Assembly (NCBI GenBank): GCA_025618425.1
Contig: CM046850.1
Location: forward strand, 4,289,486-4,353,485
DNA: 64,000 bases
Direction of reading: 5' to 3'
From: Heliocidaris tuberculata
Lineage: Eukaryota > Echinodermata > Echinoidea > Camarodonta > Echinometridae
Shown: one piece after another, positions 1-10,770 of the stretch
Layout of the letters: each line of letters begins with the position of its first letter
Numbering within the stretch: the first letter of the stretch is position 1
Notes under the pieces: model-generated
Database searches by the model: none
What the model was told of the DNA's origin: nothing
What the model saw: the letters and a program-made list of their open reading frames with translations, nothing else
Translations under genes and position numbers: made by a program

Positions 1-244
1 TTGGCCCTGTCAGCCAATCAGAGAGCAACATTATGAACACGCACCGTAAACGTGACCCAAAATCCGAACCCAAATAATGATAGGCTGTCACGCGACCAAC
101 CACCAGGCAGGCCGGCCAGGTTCGTTCAGAAAACAGAGGCTTTATCGCTTCCATCATTTCAGGTCTGACTTATGTTGAGCAAGGCATTTTATCTACATTG
201 CTCTTTTATCGTACATTGAATAAATGGTGTTTGGCATTAACACC

Positions 245-275
<31 letters not shown>

Positions 276-400
276 TTCTTTTGAAAAAAAAAAAAAAAAA
301 AAAAAAGAAATATCTTCCAATGTCCCCTATGAACAATAGTTTAAGGCTTCATGGGGAAACAACAACGATAACTACGAAAATAACAAAACACAAAGATTGG

Positions 401-432
<32 letters not shown>

Positions 433-744
433 GTCAGAAGACTCAGAACAGATAGCCCTGCCCGAATTAAAGAAGAGTTAGTATACCGTTATTTTAAATC
501 ATGTCATCCTCTCGCGAGATACTATACGCTTTCATTATCTCCCCGAATGGAAGATATATCATCTGACTGGCATTTAGCCAGTATCTACGCAACTTGCTAT
601 TGAGATTCGTAGAACTGGTAGAAGTGCAATCCAGTTAGTGCAACGTGTTATTGACTGAAAGCCAAGATCCAGGAAGCCAACGCAATATTATACTCAATTA
701 TTGTACTGTACGAAGTAATTTGCAGACTAGTCAGATATAGATCA
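1..744. other. Intergenic, low complexity, no gene seen
   Basis: No coding region is supported here. It contains a (GT)n run at 248-275, an A run at about 285-306 and a T run at 404-432. Short open frames across these runs are only translations of simple sequence. Confidence 0.7.
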
Positions 745-961
745 AAGAAGAAGAAGAAGTATAGAAGAAGAAGAGGAAGAAGAGGAAGAAGAGGAAGAAG
801 AAGAAGATGAAGAAGAAGAAGAAGAAGAAGAAGAAGAAGAAGAAGAAGAAGAAGAAGAAGAAGAAGAAGAAGAAGGAGGAGAAGAAGAAGAAGAAGAAGA
901 AGGAGAAGAAGAAGAAGAAGAAGAAGAAGAAGAAGAAGAAGAAGAAGAAGAAGAAGAAGAA
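745..961. repeat. (GAA)n microsatellite, about 215 bp
   Basis: Nearly pure GAA/AGA trinucleotide repeat with a few GGA and ATG interruptions. The long poly-leucine open frame on the other strand is an artefact of the repeat. Confidence 0.95.
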
Positions 962-3900
962 TTAGAGAGAATGGCCCCTCAAGTGGACCGAAACATGGTG
1001 CCACTTCAGGTTCCTAGAAAATAACCGAGTCCAGATGCAGAAATTCGATAATCGAAGAAAAGGAACATTGATTCCCGTCTTCCAGGGAATCTTCTAAACC
1101 TGGTCATACCAGGGAGGTGGAAGAGAGACCTCCCTAGTCATCCTTACAAATGAAACATCATAATGGTCAAAAACAAGCATCAGTATTATAAAGAGATGCA
1201 GCCGATAGTAATGAACAACAGTATACAGGCCTATAATTATATTCAGAAAAGACTTCCCGTTGTAAATTCAGACAATAGATGATCATTTAAAGATTTAAAG
1301 ACCCCAATCGATAACAACGGCAGTAAACTTCCACGCTGGAAGTTTGTAATTAAACGTGGGCGTGATGGGGGCTGGGTCATACCAAGGAGGCACTGAAAGC
1401 TATCCAATAATCTTGCCGAAGACCATGGACCTACGTAGAAGGTCCATGCTTCGTCTGATGTCATGATTTTTTTTGGGGGCAAGAATCGCTTATCAATACA
1501 TGTATTAGGACTCTTCAGTAAGATGCTTCAGCATTATAGTTAATTCTTTTGTGTTAGACCACAAGAGTGAATATTAATAATTCTGTACTTATCTTCATCA
1601 TAATTATCAACAACATAATTTTAAGTTGTTATTCCCCGTCTCCTATCTCTCACTCTCTGTCTTTATCCCACACATACTCCCCCTCTCTCTTCTCTCTCCC
1701 TCGCCACTCTTTATCTCTTTCTCAGAATAGCTTTGAGCAAATTCATAGGCCTACTCTGAGAGTTTATTCTTGCACTCTTCACTTTTCGGCTTTAGTCAGC
1801 ATCCATGGATTTAATCTGAAGAAACCACTGAAAGATTCAGTCCCGTCTTATTTCGTTCAATTGTAGGTTTTGTATATATTGTAGTACGAAATCTTTCTCT
1901 AATTCCCTCCCTCTCTTTGTCTATTAATTCTCTTCTTTTCCCTCTCTCTCTCTTTCTCTCCATCAGAATTATTCATATTCACCCTCCATGCATCTCCTCC
2001 CCTTTCCAATCTCTCTCACTATCCATCTCCTTTTTCTCCTCTCTTCTCTCTACCTTCTCCCATTCCTTCTTCGTAACTTGTTGGCATGATGTATGAATGC
2101 TTCAAAGCTTACCCACATTCTCAGGAATCCCCCCCCCCCCCCCGGCCGCCGCCAACAGGCCCATAAAGCAGGGACTGGGGTGGTTAGAGATAGCGATGAA
2201 ATTGAATTGTGTGATGGAAACTACACGTACAAAATACATCCGATAATTGCCAACCTCAGTACACAAAACCGTGATATATACCATTGTGAGCGGTTTAAAA
2301 AGAAAGGGAAAAAAAGGTGATAAAATCAGGGAGAAAAAAAGAAAGGGAGCATACATTCTAAAAATAAGAGCAAGAAACATTGATAATTCTTTTCATCCAG
2401 ATATAAAATACATTTTATTAATTTTTCTTTCTTTTTTTCTTAAATGTTAACATGTACGATAAGAGTTGTAATGTTTTATACATAAAACTTACGAATGTCC
2501 ATCTCAATTCTCATTACAAATAGATGCGTTTCTCATATACATAAATCATATCTAAAAATTCGACCGAAAATTCCCAAAAGAATCATGTACACAAGCCTAA
2601 TTTGTACGATCATAAGTAACCATTTTCTTTCTTTGAAGATTCAACATAGAAAAAAGATTACATTCACTGGGAATATACGATAATTTTTTGAAACAAACAA
2701 GACATAGTTCTCTTTCCCTTTGCCTATCATATAAATACAGCGACCCTGTTTTCAACGTTGTATAGATAACAAATAGAACAAATTGATGGTCACAAAATGT
2801 CGAGTCGAATTCCATTGTCACACACAATTCATCCTCAGGTTTCTTTATAATTAACAAAAGAGGTAAACACATCGAAAGTACAGTTATTCAAGATAAAGAT
2901 TATGCAGGTTCGACGGGAAACGTGTCGTCAATAATACTTAACATAAGATATATCGTCTTTTCAAAAATAGCAATTAACAGTTGGATTTTCTACTAGTCGC
3001 TTTATTTCTGGCAAGAACAAAATCAATTCATTTGTGATTTCTATTTTCTTTGATATATTCCAGTGGAGGCGAATATGAAATCAGTATTACACATAGTACT
3101 GACTTTGGAAGACAATTTACTGTACGTGCTCAAAATCATGATGATGACTGTATCGCCATTGCACCAACATAATCATCGCATGACTCATAACCTTATTACA
3201 ACATAAACATGATAAAGGGCAGAAAATATTGATGCAATGTGTTTGTAAACAATATAGACAAGCATATTCCGAAGCTGCATGGACCGAAATCTCTCTTCAT
3301 CCCATAAAATATTCAGTGGCGACTAGCGGGAAATAGGTCTACATCTTGTCGACAACATCACTTAGCCTTCAGGAAAACCCCTTCGCAGGAAATCCCCTGG
3401 AAATATGTTAAGGAGCTGAGCATGCGCATCAACAGTGGTAGATCTTAGCTTTGATGTCAAGTGCATCATGGATGCATTGTTTGCAAATGAGTCAACTCAA
3501 ACGCACGGTGCACGCACGACACGCGTGGTATAAGAAGAATACACATGATATTGCATTTGTGTCGTTTTAGAACAGCTGATTACCATTGCCACGGCAATAA
3601 ACATATAGAATTACAAATACTAACTCATAAAATCATTAAGGGTAGAAGAATACTTAATAGGAATCCAGGCTGTCTGAAATTCGTTAATATATATATAAAG
3701 GTATAGAGTTACACATGTAACAATTTCGCTTTAATAGCATTATTTATCACAAAGAAAATTGCACTTAATATTAGCATGTCGCTTCTTAAACCAAGGGTAG
3801 GCTAGGCCATACTTACTTTGTTCACTGCTTAACATTTCAAATATCCTCAAATTCCTTAGAAATACATGTAGTTAACAAATTAAACATGAAAATGGTTTCT

Positions 3901-4028
3901 TAAAACGATGCACTGGACAAAACAATTTAAAGCATAAATAACATCATTTTAGACGTATGATAACTTTCTCCTTGAATTTTGTCAGTAGGAAAATAACAGG
4001 GTGTCAAATGTCTAAGCATGTTTTTTTT
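962..4028. other. Intergenic DNA, CT-rich stretch and C run
   Basis: No gene is supported. 1637-2075 is strongly CT-rich, 2130-2146 is a C run followed by GC-rich bases, and the rest is AT-rich unique-looking sequence. Around 1085-1135 and 1370-1450 are short inverted motifs (an accepted GGAGGTGGAAGAGAGACCTCC-like hairpin, also seen near 16190), probably a minor dispersed repeat. Confidence 0.55.
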
Positions 4029-4034
4029 TTTATT
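4029..4034 (-). terminator. Candidate polyadenylation signal AATAAA
   Basis: TTTATT on the plus strand, so AATAAA on the minus strand, about 390 nt beyond the stop codon of the MID1IP1-like gene. It lies next to a T run, so chance occurrence is possible. Confidence 0.3.
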
Positions 4035-4420
4035 GCATTAGGTCTAGAAAACGATCAACGTTTTCAAAACTGGTGGGGCCTAATGCAGTAGCAGTCTAGC
4101 AGAGCTCGTCAAAAACCTTAACAGTTCATGTGATAACTGATAATCACTTGGACTACATTGGGTATCAAGTACCAACATCATTATTATGACATTATTATAT
4201 CACAAAAAGATATTTTTCATAAACAAGGAATTTGTGTTCCATCTTCACAAGTTTGTCATTATGGCACTTTCTTTTCTTATTCTGGATTGTTCTCAATTTC
4301 TCTGTAAGATCAGGAACGAGCATCATGTAAAAATTCGTTCACAGTTTGATCAAGAAGTCTTCAAAATGAAGCAAAGTCTTGCTTCTCGCCATGTTTCTAA
4401 GTTCTAGATCCAGACTATCG

Positions 4421-4987
4421 TTAGACGTGGAAAGATTTCGGTTTCAAGCATGACTGTTGATCTCCCGTTTCTTGTTGGTAGATGGTCATCAGATGTTTCG
4501 AAACGTTCGTGAGATGTGAAAGAATCGAGAAAAGTCCTCGAAGGTGTTCCCTGAAGGCTCGGGCAGTCTGGGCTTGTAACCTGGCACTCTCCTCGTCCAA
4601 GGTTTCATCCTCCAGCTCGTTCACCTGGCCCTCGCCTACGGGACCTCGAGCCAACTCCCGCTTCACCGCCTTCAACATCGAGTAATACGTGTGCAAGCTG
4701 ACCTGTTCGTTCGACACCGGTTTCCCCGATGAGGCGTTTGCTGATGTCGGTATAACTGACATGCTCGTCGTCGAGTCGTTATCGACGTCAATGAGCATTG
4801 ACTCGCAGTTGTCCATGTTGATGTCCATCAGGCGACTGGGGATCAAGACGGTCTCGTCCATCTCGTTCACCGAGTCGATGAAATTCTTCATAATGCCGAG
4901 AATCGACTGCGAAGGCGGGGCCTTCTCGTTGTCGGTCCGTTGAAGCTCCATCATCATGTCGTGGCAAAGGGATGCAAAATCGCTCAT
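4421..4987 (-). CDS. MID1IP1 / Spot14 (THRSP) family protein
   Basis: Intronless 188-residue reading frame. The N-terminal part (residues about 29-56) has the family hallmark: an amphipathic segment ending SVNEMDETVLIPSRLMDI, matching the 'AVNNMDQTVMVPSLLRDV' type segment of vertebrate MID1IP1. A variable, Ser/Asp-rich middle follows, then a YYSMLKAVKREL segment and a C-terminal helix (about 137-173, with FREHLRGLFSILSHLT) corresponding to the family's conserved 'HLRGLHTVLSKLT' region. Length is typical of the family. In vertebrates these cytosolic proteins bind Mid1 and acetyl-CoA carboxylase and affect microtubules and fatty-acid synthesis; zebrafish Mid1ip1l is needed in early cleavage. 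The function here is inferred from family membership. The first ATG of the frame was taken as start. Overlapping open frames on both strands are shadows. Confidence 0.85.
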   Translation of the reverse strand: MSDFASLCHDMMMELQRTDNEKAPPSQSILGIMKNFIDSVNEMDETVLIPSRLMDINMDNCESMLIDVDNDSTTSMSVIPTSANASSGKPVSNEQVSLHTYYSMLKAVKRELARGPVGEGQVNELEDETLDEESARLQAQTARAFREHLRGLFSILSHLTNVSKHLMTIYQQETGDQQSCLKPKSFHV

Positions 4988-6137
4988 CAGATACAGAAGC
5001 TACGCTGGAGAAAGCGACAAGACTCAAGAAGTTCCACAAAAATATTTGTCCAGGTGATGACTGCTAATAATATACCGATGCCTGTCTTTGCTTAGCTGCA
5101 ATGTACCATATCTAAGCTAGATTCTGAACAAAAGTCAGAAGAACCAAGCTGACGAAATAGATAAGATCAAGATAGATGGATGATGACAGTTTCAGTTCAA
5201 CATGTCCCAGAGTAGATGAAGCTAGCTAATGAATTATGTCCAGAGCAAACTCCAGTAATATATGCTGTATTTACCAGCAAAACAACCTTCCGGATAAGTG
5301 ATTTTGGCTGGTATAGAGCAAAGATAACGTCCTGCTAGAAGTGCAATAAACTGGTGAAGATGTTAGTAAGGTACACAGTACATGAACATGTGCACAAATT
5401 CTGAAAAATAAATTCTAACGCAACATACAAATACAAGAATCTCCCTGCTGCATAGATAATGAATGAACCTGTTATTGGAATACGTATACACCCCTAAGGA
5501 AACCAACAAGCCATGTGCGCATGCGTATCGTATGACGAAACGGGCGAGCCCCCAGATATGCAAATAAGCCACGATCACGCTATGGGAATGAATCACTATT
5601 GGGTGAAGTCCATTGGCTCAATGCATCTATCGACCCTTCCAATAAATGGAGCAAGGGACGGCCTGAAAAGTAGTTATCAATGATTCTCGTTTTCATTACA
5701 TATTTTTATATGTTCAGCATTGCTATGAAATAATCGACATGAAAATACGATTTTGGCTCAATTCTTGAAATTTAGATCAATTTTCGTTACAATTTCATTA
5801 ATAATTAGCTATTTCTTGCAGAGATCGAAACGATGTGTCGATACGGTCCTCTTCGTGGTGCTTACGTGATCGCATAAAGTTTGTTGAACCTGTACTGTAC
5901 CCTTTTTCTTCGGGCAGGAGAGAGAAAATGAGAGAGAGGGGGAGAGAGAGAGAGAAAGACATGAAGCGAGAAAGAGCAGAAAGATTGATTTCACAGCAGT
6001 TATGTAACAGTATTATATTATTTTGACAAAATATGATTATGAAGACAATGATTGCACGATCTTGAATTGAATTGAATCGAATTGAATTTTATCAAACATC
6101 ATTGATTTATATCAGTATTCTGTGCATAAACATATAA
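4988..6137. other. Upstream flank of the MID1IP1-like gene
   Basis: No further coding sequence is supported. The stretch 5505-5660 has several CCAAT/ATTGG motifs and a short CG-containing palindrome and could include the minus-strand promoter, but no TATA or initiator can be assigned. A (GA)n tract sits at about 5920-5960. Confidence 0.35.
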
Positions 6138-6145
6138 AAGAGTAT

Positions 6146-6972
6146 CAGTGGCGTAGCCAGGATTTTTCAATAGGGGGGGGGGCAGACGTGAAGGATCCAA
6201 CTGCGTGGCCATGGTAGCCAGGATTTCGATTTTTCTTTTTTTTTCTTCTTTTTTTCTTTTTTCTTTTCTTTTTTTCTTTCTTTTTTTTGTGTTTGTTTGG
6301 GGGGGGGGGGGGTTGTGAGCACACAGAGCGTGCAAAATTGGTGATGAGCACGCAAAGCGTGCTCTCCAGGGGGTGGGTGCAGGGAGCGGGAGATTCCCCT
6401 CTTCCCGCGCGCAGCGCGAAAGCTCTGACGTTATAGCAAATTTGAGATGAAGATAACGGCTCGTAGCACCTTTTTTTTAAGGCGGAAAGTTAGTTCGACA
6501 CCCGGACTGCTTTTCAATTATTTGGACGCAATACTGCACTGTGTGTTACCAACAGGGATGGTTGCAGACAGGGGGGAATTTCCCCCTTCCCGCGCGAAGC
6601 GCGAAAGCTCTGACGTTTTAACAAATTTGAGAGAAAGATAACCGTGCTTGTAGCAAACAATTTATTTAAGCGGAATGTTATAGTTCAACACCCTGACTGC
6701 TTTTCAATTATTTGGACGCAATATTGCACTTTATGTAACAGGGGATGGTGAAGGGAGGGGAGGGTTTCCCCCTCCCCGCGCGAAGCGCGAAAACTTTGAG
6801 TTTTAAGCAAATTTTGAGTGAAAGATAACGGCTCGTAGCGCCGTTTTGGGCTTTTTTCTCTCACTTGATCCCCGCATTTTCGCTCTCGCTTTCTTTCTTT
6901 TTTTTTCAAGTGGCTGAATGGGGGGGGGGGGGGATGGCCCCCTTGGCCCTTGTGCCCCTGTCTACGCCAGTG
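6146..6972. mobile_element. hAT-like non-autonomous element with G runs
   Basis: The ends are inverted: CAGTGGCGTAGCCAGG at 6146 and its counterpart (CTACGCCAGTG) ending at 6972. Flanking 8-mers AAGAGTAT (6138-6145) and AAGATTAT (6973-6980) match at 7 of 8 positions, as expected for an aged hAT target duplication. The body has no transposase. It contains G runs at 6173-6182, 6299-6312 and 6920-6933, a T-rich block, and a 186-bp tandem repeat. Related ends recur near 53260, 54818, 59841 and 63335. Confidence 0.7.
6396..6840. repeat. Tandem repeat, period about 186 bp, 2.4 copies
   Basis: Copies begin at about 6396, 6582 and 6767 with CCCCxTTCCCGCGCGAAGCGCG. Each is followed by AAAGCTCTGACG, a GAAAGATAACGGCTCGTAG segment and a segment reading TTTTCAATTATTTGGACGCA. 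It lies within the hAT-like element. Confidence 0.85.
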
Positions 6973-6980
6973 AAGATTAT

Positions 6981-9900
6981 ATACATATATAAACTAAATA
7001 TATATATAAACATGTATACTTTTGTGTACCTACCTATATTGAACAAGTTTAATAAAAAAAAATTTTAAGAAAGAAATTTCATGCTTTTATCCAATTTCTT
7101 TATTTCCCCCATGAATTTTCGACAGTATTCACACCGTCTTTATCAAGTGAATGACAAATCGAAATTGTATCCATGTATCGTTTCCAAGACATTGCGCAAT
7201 TAGTTTATAAGTAACGGGGCGCATCGTTTTGGAAACGCTTTACAGCTCCAAAACATCTTAAAATGATGAATACGTCACGAAGGCGTAACAATTGAAATAC
7301 ACGTTTGTAAATTATGAAACAAAGTGTAAGATAAGCACAAGGCGCGAAGGAAATGAGCGAGAGCTTTGAAATTACTAAAACGTCATAATAACAAAATATA
7401 GATGCAAATTGTTAGAGTGTATATAACAGAAGTATAACTTACAACAAAATTGAAATTCCATTAACTGTGCATTTGCGATCATTTGCGATCAGGCCTCTAA
7501 TATACTTTTCAGCACTTGCTCTAAAAAGAAGAAACACGGGGATTCTTCATAATATGCATGTGTAGGTCTTTTTTTAATCCAAGCCCGTGTGATACATCTA
7601 CATTCCCACAGAAATATAATCCATTTCATGATAAACAGTATAGCTATAGTAATACTGACGTTGCCGATAAATAGAACAAAAAAAAAACAAAAAAAAAATT
7701 CTGAAAATCTTATAATATGCATATAAAATATAATCTAGTAGTTGTTCTGTGATAACTCCTTGATGTAATCCCCTCTTCATTTTCATATGAATATAGGTAT
7801 AATTTGATCAATATTGATTAGTAAAATGAGAGATTCATGTCGTGATTTTACTTTATATTGGTGAACAAAAATGTTAAATTAAATTTCCTTCAATAGATCT
7901 GAATTGTTTTTTCCCTAATACGAAGTGGAAAAAAGTACCAAAACATAAACAGACATGAAAGCTATTTCAGTACTTCACTCCGTCTTTATTGCTATGCAGG
8001 CACTGATTTTATTTCTGAACTAAAATTTATCTAGTCTACCCTGTCATGATTTGAAATAATGTTGGGAAAACAAACATAAACTACCTAAAAATAGGCATAC
8101 TGAAAATGAAAATGAAAATAATAAAAAACTGTCTTAAATTAGTAAACACAACCCTGGCTTAATTATAAAATATAGGCCTATAACAAACAAGACAAAACAG
8201 CCAAACACAAAGCTTATCAAAGTGAAAAGAGGAGTTTATAGAGAATTTCATCGATATAATAAAAGCTAATATTGAAAACACTACCCCAAGTTAACTTATT
8301 AATATATGATTTTATTTTTAGATTTGATTCACCTATATTATTCTTTGAAACTTTTCTTTTGGTTTGGTCAGAGTGGAATGTATTTAAAAGAATCCAATGA
8401 TATGCAGTGAAATAGCATTCATCTTTATTTAATAATAAAGTAAATGCGTTCGAGATAACAGCGTTGTCTTCCGAGAAGTAAAGAAGTCGAAAATAATTCT
8501 TGGATCTTTCCTCACTTTTTCGCTATCATTGCATGCTCAGCAGTGAGCTCAACTCAGCTGATTGAGGTCGACAAACTTTTGCAAAAGGTAAACATTGCAT
8601 GAGGTGAGCACGAGGACACGCGTTGGACGTCTGTCCAATCAGAACGCTCAGTCAGAGACACCGCCTCCAACTTAGGCGATGCATATTCATCAGTTGATCA
8701 ACCAACCCGATCGCCTATAGCAACCAAGCCCATTTTTTCTAACCAATCAGGACCCTGTAGTTCACTATCACCCTGGATGTCGTGGTTATACTTGAAATCA
8801 GCTGTTGAGCAGTATTATTACGTGTATAATTATTTTGTCCAGGTGTACATCGATGAACCTGTGGTAGGTATTTCTAGTATGTATATATGTATATATAGAT
8901 ATTACATAGGCCTACTAATTTGTTGAATTTCAGGATGCGGGATTTAATAAATAGAATAGAAAAGCCCCCCCCCCCCCCCCCCCCCCCCATTAAAGAGTTT
9001 TCAGATTAACAATTTTCTGACAAGAAGGGGAGGGGAGAGAAAAAAGACACAATGATTTTCTGATAAAATGTCAAATCAAGGAGTTATCACAGAACTACTC
9101 CTTGGTCAAATTAGGGTCTGTGCTTGCCTGCCAGGCTGCCACAGCATAATTTCAGGTACATTGTACCTATTTTTAGTTGACCAAAGATATCCATTAGAAA
9201 ATGTAAGATGCAAAAACAGACGGGAATAGATGAACACGGGTAGTTACGTGTTTATTTCTGTTCACACAGAGTTAGAAATAGTTAGGCTTCAACGAATGTA
9301 AATTATAATTCTATAATAATTATATCGTAATTATTATGTGAGATCATTGTGACCATCAGTATCAGTATCAGTATCGGTCATAAGCATATGAATGCATATC
9401 ACATAGTCGGATATCTATGTTTTCAGCACCCTTGGGACGATATTGAACACGAGAAAGGACGAACGAATCCATATTACGTAACATTAATTGTTGATGACCC
9501 AAGTGAGTTGTTGAGGGCATTGAACATCTGTTTAAAGATAAAGTTGGGTTCTGGTCAAAAAAACTGTCTGGGAACTATTAGGAAAAAGGTTGATTATGTA
9601 TTACACAATAATGTGTGTATTCTGTAATGTTTGTATGAACTATAAACATGATGGGAAATTGACTTAATCTAATTTTTTTCAAAAAATCAGCTCTATCTCT
9701 TCACATTTCGAATATGAGAGCATTTAAAGCGCAATATTTTTCAGGGGGTATTTCTACTATGACATCCTTCCAAACTGATATAAAGAGAATGAGAAATTGC
9801 ACAAACTATTTTCACATAATAAAACTCAAACTTCTTAAAGCTCCCTTTTTTTCAAAGACTAGGAAACTGTATAACGCGTTCTGAACAATAGAGGGCAATA

Positions 9901-10770
9901 TTCATTTAATTGGATTTGAGGATATCAACTCGGATCGACCTAAAATGAAAATATGACGCACTCGAAAACATTTTCAATAAATTTAAAACAAGGCGCAATC
10001 ATGTCCGATAAAATTTGAAGCCTATCTATGAAATTATAGTCTGTGAAGATGTTCGCAGCAGTGACAAGTTAAATTACCTGTATAAATCTCTAACAATTTA
10101 CTTCACTATGATGAACCTTGGAAATCGAAAACTTTGGAAGTGAAACTTATTTGCTTGAACCTTGAAGCATATCAAATTCATACATGCATGTGTTGAAGTA
10201 TATCATATTCATACATGTATGTGTTTAAAAATCGGATTTTTTTTTGGAAATGTGTTACACATTGACGAAGGCAATATCATTTTCAAAGACCCACATACTG
10301 AAGAAAAAAAAAATGAAACATTGTAATTCCATTGTCCAGGTCAATTCTTATGCTTATTTAAACAATAAAAAAAGAAAAATATGAAAATTGTTTCAATGAA
10401 ATTTATAAATTTGGAGAAAATTGTCCCAATGACAAGGTAAATATATGAAAGTAATATCTATTTCAAATTTTTTTGTAGTCGGACAATATGTATTTAAATG
10501 TTATATATCTGCAAATTGTATTTTTATATTCTATATAATATTGTCACTGATCAATCTAAACTATTGTGGCAGTGCGCATTTATTTTCATTGTGCATTGTC
10601 TTATTCAACGCGCATCTCATTCTGACGTCACCGACGCTTTATGACATCATCACGAAATTAAAAGCATTGTGCGCATTTCGGAAGTGAATCTAGTATAAGA
10701 TACGCGGGCCTTTTGTGACGTCACAATAGAGTTTAGACAAAGCAAATAACAGTGAACTCACTTCTTTTTG
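6981..10770. other. Intergenic, AT-rich, no gene seen
   Basis: No convincing coding sequence. Notable: a C run at about 8965-8989, a (CAGTAT)n-like run at 9356-9378, and a GC-richer block at 8560-8770 with several CCAAT motifs. A 92-codon open frame at 9349-9627 resembles nothing I recognise and starts in simple sequence. Confidence 0.5.

Noticed and set aside
648..1004. 118-codon poly-leucine open frame on the minus strand
   Set aside because: It is the translation of a (GAA)n microsatellite; no start context or conserved residues.
9349..9627. 92-codon frame with some protein-like residues
   Set aside because: Begins in a CAGTAT simple repeat, matches no family I know, and has no splice or codon-use support.
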